Assembly (NCBI GenBank): GCA_035565775.1 | Contig: DATMRW010000026.1 | Location: 1 to 13,719 of the forward strand | Direction: 5' to 3' | Length of the DNA stretch: 13,719 nt | DNA from: PRO6 sp035565775 | GTDB lineage: Bacteria > Pseudomonadota > Alphaproteobacteria > Rhizobiales > Xanthobacteraceae | Shown: positions 5,453 to 12,305 of the stretch, piece by piece | How the letters are laid out: each line of letters begins with the position of its first letter | Position numbering within the stretch: the first letter of the stretch is position 1 | The notes under the pieces: model-generated | What the model was told of the DNA's origin: nothing | Databases searched by the model: none | Seen by the model: only the letters and a program-made list of their open reading frames with translations | Translations under genes and position numbers: made by a program

Positions 5453-8400
5453 ATGCTGCGTTCGCTCGTCGCCACCGCGCTGTCCTATCGCCTGCTCGTC
5501 CTGCTGCTCGCGGCCGTGACGGCAGGGCTAGGGATATGGGCCTTCGTCAACCTGCCCGTCGATGCCTATCCGGACATCGCCCAGACCCAGGTGAAGCTGA
5601 TCCTGAAAGCCCCCGGCATGACGCCGGAGGAAGTGGAAAGCCGGGTCATCACCCCGATCGAGCAGGAAATACTGGGCATCCCCAATCAGGCGATCCTGCG
5701 CTCGGCCGCCAAATACGCCATCGCCGACATCACCATCGATTTCACCGATGGCACCGACATCTATTGGGCGCGCCAGCAGGTCGCCGAGCGCCTGTCGGGC
5801 GTCATGGCCGATTTGCCCGCATCGGTGACAGGCGGCCTCGCGCCGATCTCAACGCCGCTCTCCGATGTTTACATGTTCACCATCGAAGGGCCGCTGTCGC
5901 TCCAGCAGAAGCGCGAACTGCTCGACTGGACGATCCGCCCGGCGCTGCGCACCGTGCCGGGCGTCGCGGATGTCAATGCGCTCGGCGGCCATGTCCGCAC
6001 CTTCGAGGTGAGGCCCGATCCGGTGGCGCTGGCCTCCGCAAAGCTCTCGATCGCGGACCTGCGCATGGCAATCGAAAGCGGCAATCGCAACGATGGCGCG
6101 GGACGCCTTGCCAATGGCGAGGAAGCGTTGATCGTCCGCGCGGTCGGCGCGATCCGCGATGCCGGTGACTTGCAGTCGCTCGTTATCGCCAGTCGCGATG
6201 GGCGTATCGTGCGGCTTGGCGATGTCGCCTCGGTCGGCACCGGCAGCCTCACCCGCTATGGCGCGGTGACCAAGAACGGTAAGGCCGAAGCGGTCGAAGG
6301 GCTGGTGATCGCACTGCGCGGGGCGGACGCCCGGCAGGTGGTGGACGGCGTTCGCACGCGCCTGGCGGACGTCGAGCGCGGCTTGCCCGCAGGCACGCAT
6401 ATCAATGTTTTTTATGATCGCTCCGATCTGATCGAACGGGCGGTAGGCACAGTCGAGAAGGCGCTGCTCGAAGCGACTGTCCTCGTCGTCGTGCTGCTGA
6501 TCCTGTTCCTGGGCGACTGGCGCGCGGCCGCAATCGTTGCAGCGACCTTGCCGATGGCCGCGCTCATCACCTTCCTGTTCATGCGCGGCATGGGCCTTTC
6601 CGCCAATCTGATGAGCCTTGGCGGACTTGCAATCGCGATTGGAATGCTGGTCGATGGCGCGGTGGTCGTGGTCGAAAATGTGGTCGAACGGCTCGGCCGC
6701 GATCAGGATGGAGACGCACCCCGGCTCAACCTTGTGTTCCGCGCGACCAGCGAGGTGATTGTCCCAGTCTCGGCCGGCATTCTCATCATCGCGCTGGTGT
6801 TCCTGCCGCTGCTTTCGTTGCAGGGACTGGAGGGCAAATTGTTCGCCCCCGTCGCGCTCACCATCGTCTTCGCCTTGGCGGGTTCTCTCCTGCTGGCGCT
6901 GACGCTGGTGCCGGTACTGTCGTCCTTCGGCCTCAAAAGCGGCCACCATGGCGAACCATGGATCATGCGGCAGCTTGGCCCACGCTACCGCGCGCTGCTG
7001 GACGGCGCCTTCGCGCGCAAGCGGCTGGTCTATGGTCTCTCCGCCCTGGGGCTGGCGCTGGCAGGCGTAGCCTATGGCGCGGTCGGCAAGACCTTCATGC
7101 CAACGATGGATGAAGGCTCGGTTATCGTCCAACTCACCAAACTCCCCTCGATCAATCTCGAGCAATCTGTCGCGGGCGATCTAGCCGCGCAACGCGCGCT
7201 TCGGGCCGTGCCCGAGGTCAAGGACGTGATCGCCCGCGTCGGCTCGGACGAGATCGGCCTCGATCCGATGGGCCTTAACGAGACCGACAGCTTCGTCCGA
7301 TTGAAACCCCGATCAGAATGGCGCGGCGACAAGGATTTTGTGGTCGAGGAAATCCGCAAGGCGCTGGATGGCCTGCCAGGTATCCAGCCCAGCTTCACCC
7401 AGCCGATTGAGATGCGTGTCTCCGAGATGCTGACCGGCGCGCGCGGCGATCTCGCGGTCAAGATCTTCGGCCCCGACCTCAACACGCTCGCCGACCTCGC
7501 GGGCCAAATCCAGCACACGCTGTCCGGCGTGCGCGGCGCGTCCGAAGTGCTGACGGTCGCCAACGACAGCGTGGATTATCTCCAGCTCGACATCGACCGC
7601 ACGGCGGCCGGGCGGTTCGGGATGCCGGTTGACCAGATGCAGGATGCCCTGCGCGCCCAGGTCGAAGGGATGCGCGCGGGCGTGGTGGCCGAAGGGCAGA
7701 AGCGCACGCCAATCGTCATCCGGGGCGATGAAAGCCTCCGCAAGGACGCCGCACGCTTCGCCGATCTGCAACTCCGCACGCCCGATGGCACGCTCGCCCG
7801 CGTCAGCGACATGGCGCGGGTCACGCGCACGCAGGGGCCGGTGAAGCTCGACCATGAGAATGGCTCACGCTTTGCGTTGGTGCAGGCGTTCGTCTCCGGG
7901 CGCGATCTGGTCGGCTATGTCGATGAGGCGAAGGCGGCCGTGGCGGCGAAGGTCCGGCTTCCGGCAGGGTACAGCATCGTCTGGGGTGGCCAGTTCGAGA
8001 ACCAGCAGCGCGCCTCGGCGCGGCTGATGATGGTGATCCCGATCGCGCTGGGACTGATCTTTCTCGTACTGCTGGCGACACTGCGCTCGCTGCGTGCATC
8101 GCTGCTGATCCTCGCCAATATTCCCTTCGCCATGGTCGGCGGGCTGATCTCGCTCTGGGCGTCAGGCGAATATCTTTCGGTCCCTGCCTCGGTCGGGTTC
8201 ATCGCCCTGCTCGGCATCGCCGTGCTCAACGGACTCGTGCTCGTCGCCTATTTCCGGCAGCTCCGCGCCGAAGGGCTGAGCATGGCCGATGCCGTGCGGC
8301 TCGGCGCGCAGCGGCGGCTGCGCCCCGTGCTGATGACCGCCAGCATCACCGCCTTCGGCCTGGTGCCCCTCTTGTTCGCCAGCGGGCCAGGGTCGGAGAT

Positions 8401-8524
8401 CCAGCGTCCGCTCGCCATCGTCGTCATCGGCGGCCTCATCACGTCCACCCTGCTGACGCTGATCCTGCTGCCGATCCTGTTCGAGCGCTTCGGTGAAAGC
8501 GCCGGAGACCCCGAAAATGCCTGA
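5453..8524 (+). CDS. Heavy-metal RND efflux permease, CzcA/CusA family
   Basis: The product is 1023 residues, a normal length for HME-RND pumps. It has an N-terminal helix, two large periplasmic repeats, and two transmembrane bundles. The fourth-helix motif GMLVDGAVVVVENV contains Asp401, the family's proton-relay position. The second periplasmic loop opens with FMPTMDEGSVIVQL. Aligned by eye with E. coli CusA, its metal-binding Met573, Met623 and Met672 correspond to Gln560, Glu610 (in DPMGLNETD) and Glu658 here. The DPMG.N motif and Gln match CzcA-like pumps, favouring Co/Zn/Cd/Ni export over Cu/Ag. The protein works as a trimer, driven by protons, with the adaptor before it and the channel after it. 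A weak AGG precedes the ATG. Its last codons overlap the DUF3240 gene by eight bases. Confidence 0.93.
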   Translation: MLRSLVATALSYRLLVLLLAAVTAGLGIWAFVNLPVDAYPDIAQTQVKLILKAPGMTPEEVESRVITPIEQEILGIPNQAILRSAAKYAIADITIDFTDGTDIYWARQQVAERLSGVMADLPASVTGGLAPISTPLSDVYMFTIEGPLSLQQKRELLDWTIRPALRTVPGVADVNALGGHVRTFEVRPDPVALASAKLSIADLRMAIESGNRNDGAGRLANGEEALIVRAVGAIRDAGDLQSLVIASRDGRIVRLGDVASVGTGSLTRYGAVTKNGKAEAVEGLVIALRGADARQVVDGVRTRLADVERGLPAGTHINVFYDRSDLIERAVGTVEKALLEATVLVVVLLILFLGDWRAAAIVAATLPMAALITFLFMRGMGLSANLMSLGGLAIAIGMLVDGAVVVVENVVERLGRDQDGDAPRLNLVFRATSEVIVPVSAGILIIALVFLPLLSLQGLEGKLFAPVALTIVFALAGSLLLALTLVPVLSSFGLKSGHHGEPWIMRQLGPRYRALLDGAFARKRLVYGLSALGLALAGVAYGAVGKTFMPTMDEGSVIVQLTKLPSINLEQSVAGDLAAQRALRAVPEVKDVIARVGSDEIGLDPMGLNETDSFVRLKPRSEWRGDKDFVVEEIRKALDGLPGIQPSFTQPIEMRVSEMLTGARGDLAVKIFGPDLNTLADLAGQIQHTLSGVRGASEVLTVANDSVDYLQLDIDRTAAGRFGMPVDQMQDALRAQVEGMRAGVVAEGQKRTPIVIRGDESLRKDAARFADLQLRTPDGTLARVSDMARVTRTQGPVKLDHENGSRFALVQAFVSGRDLVGYVDEAKAAVAAKVRLPAGYSIVWGGQFENQQRASARLMMVIPIALGLIFLVLLATLRSLRASLLILANIPFAMVGGLISLWASGEYLSVPASVGFIALLGIAVLNGLVLVAYFRQLRAEGLSMADAVRLGAQRRLRPVLMTASITAFGLVPLLFASGPGSEIQRPLAIVVIGGLITSTLLTLILLPILFERFGESAGDPENA

Positions 8525-8816
8525 CCTCCTGTTCACTCTCCATTGCGCTGTCCGCGACACCGAGGCGCTGATCGCGGCGATTCGCACCATATCCCCGGCG
8601 CCGATCCATATCCGGGCAGAAAACGTACGCGGCCGTGATTTCGGTGATGCCGGAACGGCCGAGCAGGTTTCCGGGGAGTTGAAGCGCACAACCTTGGAAC
8701 TGATCGCCGGTGATGATGCCGTGCCCGGCTTGCTCCGTGCCGTGACGGAAGCGCGGCGGGAACTGCCGGTGCGGTGGCGGACCAGCCCGATCATCGACCA
8801 GGGAAGGATCGCCTGA
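8517..8816 (+). CDS. DUF3240-family small protein of the metal-efflux operon
   Basis: The product is 99 residues from the ATG at 8517, chosen because GGAGA at 8504-8508 is well placed, eight bases upstream. It overlaps the permease by eight bases and its stop overlaps the channel gene start (TGATG). The N-terminal strand LLFTLHCAVRDTEALIAAI, the central AEQVSGELKRTTLEL and the C-terminal WRTSPIIDQGRI fit the DUF3240 family, which is repeatedly found beside CzcA/CusA-type genes. The alternating beta-alpha-beta pattern resembles the ferredoxin-like PII/CutA fold, suggesting a small oligomeric regulator of the pump, but no function is shown. His9 and Cys10 are adjacent and could bind metal. It is soluble, with no signal peptide, so it should act on the cytoplasmic side. 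Confidence 0.8.
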   Translation: MPDLLFTLHCAVRDTEALIAAIRTISPAPIHIRAENVRGRDFGDAGTAEQVSGELKRTTLELIAGDDAVPGLLRAVTEARRELPVRWRTSPIIDQGRIA

Positions 8817-10054
8817 TGCGGAGGATCGCCTTTGCCTGTTGCCTTGTGCTGGGCACGACGCCCGCGCTCGCCCAGCGCGCCGACCTGCCGCCCGCGGATC
8901 AAGTCAACCGCGTGTTGAATAGTTATCCCGGCGTCGAAGCCGCCGTCGAACGGATCGCCGCCGCACGCGCGCAGGGCGAGATGTTGCGGCGAGGGACTCA
9001 TGAAGTGACGGTCGCCGGCAGTTATACGCGCCGCACCGTTGACGGGTTCGGTGCGCGCAACGAGTTCGATAGCACGGTCAGCCGTGCGTTCCGCTTGCCG
9101 GGCAAGGCGGCGCTGGACCGCAGGGCGGGTGCCCTGGGGATCGCGGTTGCGGAAAACCGGATGGAGGATGTCCGCCACCAGACCGCGCTCATTCTTTCCG
9201 GCCTCTGGCATGACTGGCTGACGGCCGGGACACATTATCGCAACGACAGCGCGGCGGTGGCCGATATGGAGCAGGCTCTGACTGCGCTCAGGCGACGCGC
9301 GGCGTTGCGCGATGCCGCAACCCTCGATGTCGATCAGGCTTTGGCGGCTTTGGCGCAGGCACAGGCGCAGAAAGCATCCTCGCTCGCGCTTCGTGAACAG
9401 GCGCGGGCAATCCTTGCCTCGACCTTCCCCGACCTGACGCTTGCCGTCGAACCACCAGAACTGGCCGACCCGGCGCTGCCGGATCAAAGCCTTGAGGTAA
9501 TGCGCGATCTGGTGATCGAACGCAGTCATGAGATTGGCGCGGCGGATCGCGAAGCGCAGCGCCTTGGTGTCGTGTCGCAGCGGGTCCGGGCCGATCGGAT
9601 CGCCGATCCGTCGTTCGGCGTCCGTGTCTTCAGCGAGCAAGGCGGAATGGAGAAGGGAGCAGGGCTGATTATGTCGATCCCGCTCGGCGGCGGCTATCGC
9701 CGTGCGGCGGCCGATCAGGCGTCGGCGGACGCCAATGCCGCACGCATGGAACTGGCGGCGATACAACGCACTATCGAAGCTATCGCCAATGCCGACCTCT
9801 CCAATGCCCGGACGCGGCTCGAGGCGTGGCGCAGTGCTCAGACCGCAGCGCGCAGCACCGACGATGCACTAGCTCGAACGCGGCGCGGCTATGACCTGGG
9901 TGCGATCGATCTCGCCGACCTGCTCTATGCCCGCCGGCAGGCGAATGACGCGAGGCGCTATGAAATCGAGGCGCGGTCCGCGGCTGATCGGGCGCTGCTG
10001 AAGCTCCAGATTGACTCGCACAATATCTGGGCGCCGGATGAGGCGATGAAATAG
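8816..10054 (+). CDS. TolC-family outer-membrane efflux channel (CzcC/CusC type)
   Basis: The product is 412 residues from the ATG at 8816, with the strong ribosome binding site GGGAAGGA at 8801-8808 inside the DUF3240 gene. A signal peptide with AFACCLVLGTTPALA ends in an Ala-Leu-Ala site near residue 19. The rest is a long Ala/Gln/Arg-rich helical protein with two internally similar halves typical of outer-membrane efflux proteins: coiled-coil stretches near residues 140-200 and 300-370, beta segments such as EVTVAGSYTRRT and DPSFGVRVFSEQGG, and a closing RRGYDLGAIDLADLLYARRQANDARR motif. There is no lipobox; the two cysteines in the leader lie within the hydrophobic core. It is the last gene of the operon, whereas in czcCBA-type operons the channel is first. 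No clear terminator follows. Confidence 0.9.
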   Translation: MRRIAFACCLVLGTTPALAQRADLPPADQVNRVLNSYPGVEAAVERIAAARAQGEMLRRGTHEVTVAGSYTRRTVDGFGARNEFDSTVSRAFRLPGKAALDRRAGALGIAVAENRMEDVRHQTALILSGLWHDWLTAGTHYRNDSAAVADMEQALTALRRRAALRDAATLDVDQALAALAQAQAQKASSLALREQARAILASTFPDLTLAVEPPELADPALPDQSLEVMRDLVIERSHEIGAADREAQRLGVVSQRVRADRIADPSFGVRVFSEQGGMEKGAGLIMSIPLGGGYRRAAADQASADANAARMELAAIQRTIEAIANADLSNARTRLEAWRSAQTAARSTDDALARTRRGYDLGAIDLADLLYARRQANDARRYEIEARSAADRALLKLQIDSHNIWAPDEAMK

Positions 10055-10143
10055 ATCAGCTTCGAGCGTGCTGTCAGTCCAACGCGAACCAGTCTCCACT
10101 GCGGGTTCTGTCAGAGCAACGCGGCAGTCGGGATGTGTCGCTG
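10055..10143. other. Intergenic spacer with a 16-bp imperfect direct repeat
   Basis: The spacer follows the efflux operon. CTGTCAGTCCAACGCG (10071-10086) and CTGTCAGAGCAACGCG (10108-10123) match at 14 of 16 positions, with starts 37 bases apart. No rho-independent terminator with a U tract is visible. The repeat's role is unknown. Confidence 0.5.
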
Positions 10144-10299
10144 CTAACTGCGCGGGATGAGCCGCAAATCTAGAGTGTTACCATTCAGTCCGTTTCGAAG
10201 ATTCAATTCTTCACCCGAGGTGATCCGACTGGCGGTTCTGATGTACATCCGCTTTCCGCTGAGCTTGCGGAACGTGGAGGTGTCCGCCGTCAGCACCAA
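10144..10299 (-). pseudogene. C-terminal remnant of an unrecognised gene cut by the IS3 element
   Basis: On the minus strand, an open stretch ending at the stop codon 10144-10146 encodes about 51 residues, LVLTADTSTFRKLSGKRMYI... to LRLIPRS. Many third codon positions are G or C, as in genuine genes here, and the composition is protein-like. To the right the frame runs into the IS3-family element, where its meaning is lost; no matching upstream half was recognised beyond the element. The family is not recognised. It is probably the tail of a gene disrupted by the insertion, though a chance open frame cannot be excluded. Confidence 0.35.
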
Positions 10300-10333
10300 T
10301 GGTACAGATTTGAGGTTGTGATGTAAATCCTCC

Positions 10334-10702
10334 TTGAAGAAATCGGCGCCGAAGGCCCCTGCAGATCGCGTGGTGAAGGACATTCGGCGCCAGACCCGCC
10401 GGCACTTCTCGGCCGAGGACAAGATCCGTATCGTGCTCGAAGGCCTGCGCGGTGATGACAGCATCGCCGAGCTGTGCCGCAAGGAAGGCATCACGCAGAG
10501 CCTGTATTACACCTGGTCGAAGGAGTTCATGGAAGCGGGCAAGCGCCGCCTGGCCGGAGACACCGCTCGTGCTGCAACCACCGGCGAGGTGCAGGACCTG
10601 CGCCGCGAAGCCCGCGCCCTCAAGGAATACGTGGCCGACCTGACGCTCGAAAACCGGCTACTCAAAAAAAGTATGATCGCGGATGGGGGCGACGAAGAAT
10701 GA
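10334..10702 (+). CDS. IS3-family OrfA (HTH/leucine-zipper transposase subunit)
   Basis: The product is 122 residues from TTG at 10334. An internal GTG at 10370 is an alternative, but the MKKSAPKAPADRVVKDIRR opening resembles related OrfA proteins, which favours TTG. The helix-turn-helix lies in RRHFSAEDKIRIVLEGLRGDDSIAELCRKEGITQSLYYTWSKEF (about 22-65). A leucine-zipper-like helix follows (LRREARALKEYVADLTLENRLLKKSM). OrfA binds the terminal repeats and, after frameshifting, forms the N-terminal part of OrfAB. The gene ends with ATGA overlapping orfB. A run of seven A bases at 10664-10670, in the LLKK codons, is a likely slippage site into the -1 frame. Confidence 0.88.
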   Translation: MKKSAPKAPADRVVKDIRRQTRRHFSAEDKIRIVLEGLRGDDSIAELCRKEGITQSLYYTWSKEFMEAGKRRLAGDTARAATTGEVQDLRREARALKEYVADLTLENRLLKKSMIADGGDEE

Positions 10703-11679
10703 GGTATCCCGCATCAGAGAAGCTCGAGATCATCAGGATCGTCGAGCAGTCGCACCTACCGGCCAGGCGCACGCTGGATCAGCTCGGCATTCCCTGCCGA
10801 ACGTTCTACCGCTGGTATGATCGCTACCTCGAAGGCGGGCCGGAAGCGTTGGAGGATCGGCCATCGGCGCCGAACCGCGTGTGGAACCGCATCGGTGACG
10901 ACGTCCGGGACCAGATCGTCGAGATGGCGCTGGAAACGACCGAGCTATCCCCCCGTGAACTTGCCCTGCGGTTCACCGACGAGAAGCGCTACTTCGTATC
11001 GGAATCGACGGTTTATCGCCTGCTCAAGGCCCACGACCTGATCACCAGCCCGGCTTTCATCGTGGTCAAGGCGGCCGATGCCTTCCACACGAAGACGACG
11101 CGGCCGAACGAGATGTGGCAGACCGACTTCACCTACTTCAAAATCCTCGGTTGGGGCTGGGTCTATCTGTCGACCGTGCTCGACGACTTCTCCCGTTATG
11201 TCATCACCTGGAAGCTGTGCACCACTATGCGGGCCGGCGACGTCACCGATACGCTCGAGCTGGCCCTCGAGGCTTCTGGATGCGCGTCGGCCAGGGTGAT
11301 CCACAAACCGAAGCTGCTCAGCGATAATGGCCTGAGCTACATCGCCGAGGAACTAGCCGAATGGATCGGCGCCAACGGCATGAGCCATGTCCGCGGCGCC
11401 CCGATGCATCCCCAGACCCAGGGCAAGATCGAGCGTTGGCACCAGACCCTCAAAAACCGCATCCTGCTGGAAAACTACTTCCTGCCTGGCGATCTTGAGA
11501 CCCAGATCGAGGCCTTCATCGACCACTATAATCACTGCCGATATCACGAAAGTCTCGGCAATGTGACGCCCGCCGACGCCTACTTCGGTAGAGCCGAAGC
11601 CATCATCAAACAGCGTGAAAGGATCAAACGGAAGACCATCGAACACAGGCGCTTGCAGCACCACAAGATCGCCGCTTAA
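10699..11679 (+). CDS. IS3-family OrfB (DDE transposase, rve integrase core)
   Basis: The product is 326 residues from the ATG at 10699, which overlaps the orfA stop. The same -1 frame is open upstream through the A7 run, so an OrfAB fusion could be made. An N-terminal helix-turn-helix (about 5-45) is followed by the rve catalytic core with Asp143 (MWQTDFTY), Asp209 (LLSDNGLSY) and Glu245 (QGKIERWHQTLK). The 35-residue spacing between the last two is the DD35E signature of IS3. The C-terminus HYNHCRYHESLGNVTPADAYFGR is also typical. All catalytic residues are present and no frameshift is seen, so the enzyme may be active. Confidence 0.93.
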   Translation: MRYPASEKLEIIRIVEQSHLPARRTLDQLGIPCRTFYRWYDRYLEGGPEALEDRPSAPNRVWNRIGDDVRDQIVEMALETTELSPRELALRFTDEKRYFVSESTVYRLLKAHDLITSPAFIVVKAADAFHTKTTRPNEMWQTDFTYFKILGWGWVYLSTVLDDFSRYVITWKLCTTMRAGDVTDTLELALEASGCASARVIHKPKLLSDNGLSYIAEELAEWIGANGMSHVRGAPMHPQTQGKIERWHQTLKNRILLENYFLPGDLETQIEAFIDHYNHCRYHESLGNVTPADAYFGRAEAIIKQRERIKRKTIEHRRLQHHKIAA

Positions 11680-11734
11680 TATCAACCCCGGGACGAGGCC
11701 CGCTCTCCGCTAATCTACGCCGCGAAATGCGCCA

Positions 11735-12149
11735 AATGTTCTGACGACGGACATGTAAGACCTCGAATTTGCGGAAGGAGTTGGAGGCAGAAGAGGCCCG
11801 GCTTGTGTCGATCAAGGCGATCGAGGATGGCGCTTTGCACTGGCATGTCGTGGATAATTTGCTGACCGTCATCGCATCTGTTTTTGCGATGGGTCCAGCT
11901 TGGACGATCATGCGTTCCCTGTCGACGCGGCCACCGATGAAAGATGATGCTTAACTCGGCTTCTGGCTTCCGGCGTCGCTCCGAATACGACGATGTCGGC
12001 CGGAACCGACACGCGACCGCTGCTCGATCGGCAGCAATCGGATCAGGGCCGCCTCGAGATGGGTGCTGATCTCGGGCACATAGCGCATCAGGGGCCTGCC
12101 AGTAATTTTGTGCGCGGGGCCATAAGATGGAACGGAAAGGACCCATCCT
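11735..12149. other. Mosaic region with no confident gene
   Basis: No gene can be firmly called between the IS3 element and the IS256 remnant. One plus-strand open frame from TTG at 11769 to 11954 encodes 61 residues (MRKELEAEEARLV... ending PPMKDDA) with one hydrophobic stretch, LLTVIASVFAMGPAWTIM; it lacks a good start and ribosome site. On the minus strand a frame covering about 11951-12110 reads RPLMRYVPEISTHLEAALIRLLP and looks protein-like but has no recognisable family or start. Both could be remnants of interrupted genes. Confidence 0.35.
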
Positions 12150-12194
12150 ATGGCGATCGACAAGGGAGTGCTGGACCAGCCGCCTCGGGCCTGA
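12150..12194 (+). pseudogene. N-terminal remnant of an IS256-type transposase
   Basis: After GGAAAGGA at 12134-12141, an ATG at 12150 begins MAIDKGVLDQ. I recognise this as the start of IS256-family transposases common in alphaproteobacteria, whose next residues would be a leucine-rich LLAG segment. Here the match ends at base 12179, and four unrelated codons lead to a stop at 12192-12194. Only the first ten codons and the leader survive, so the element was cut by a later rearrangement. The identification rests on ten residues plus a good ribosome site. Confidence 0.5.
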
Positions 12195-12305
12195 CTGTAG
12201 ATGACTTGCCTCCGGGTGGCATCAGAGAGGTGGGACAGGACGGGGCTGACCCCCATTGCCAGACGTGATCAGATATTGCCGGTGCCCCTTGATCCTACAG
12301 GCCCG
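12195..12305. other. Short spacer between IS256 remnant and integrase
   Basis: The spacer holds a short G4/C4 dyad (12242-12254) without a U tract, so it is not a convincing terminator for the integrase. A minus-strand frame starting with ATG at 12256 reads MGVSPVLSHLSDATRRQVIYSQARGG before crossing the IS256 remnant. This may be the start of another disrupted gene; the family is not recognised. Confidence 0.3.

Larger units (their letters stand above)
10300..11734 (+). mobile_element. IS3-family insertion sequence (approximate ends)
   Basis: The two-gene layout with DD35E transposase defines an IS3-family element of about 1.4 kb. Candidate ends obey the 5'-TG...CA-3' rule: the left end TGGTACAGATTTGAGG begins at 10300, and the right end read inward from 11734 is TGGCGCATTTCGCGG. 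They share the pattern TGG..CA..TTT..GG only loosely. No clear target-site duplication was found (CAA on the left, AAT on the right). An alternative right end near 11719 also has partial similarity to the left end. Confidence 0.6.

Noticed and set aside
5849..7165. Minus-strand open frame of 438 codons opposite the permease
   Set aside because: It lies fully antisense to the RND permease, with no family motifs and abundant Arg/Gln/His/Asp.
8162..9766. Long minus-strand open frame (534 codons) opposite the permease end, DUF3240 and channel genes
   Set aside because: Its composition (rich in Arg, His, Gln) is typical of antisense frames in high-GC DNA. The plus-strand genes have recognisable families and overlapping starts.
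12242..12254. GGGG/CCCC hairpin as a terminator of the integrase gene
   Set aside because: The stem is only four base pairs and no U tract follows on the relevant strand.
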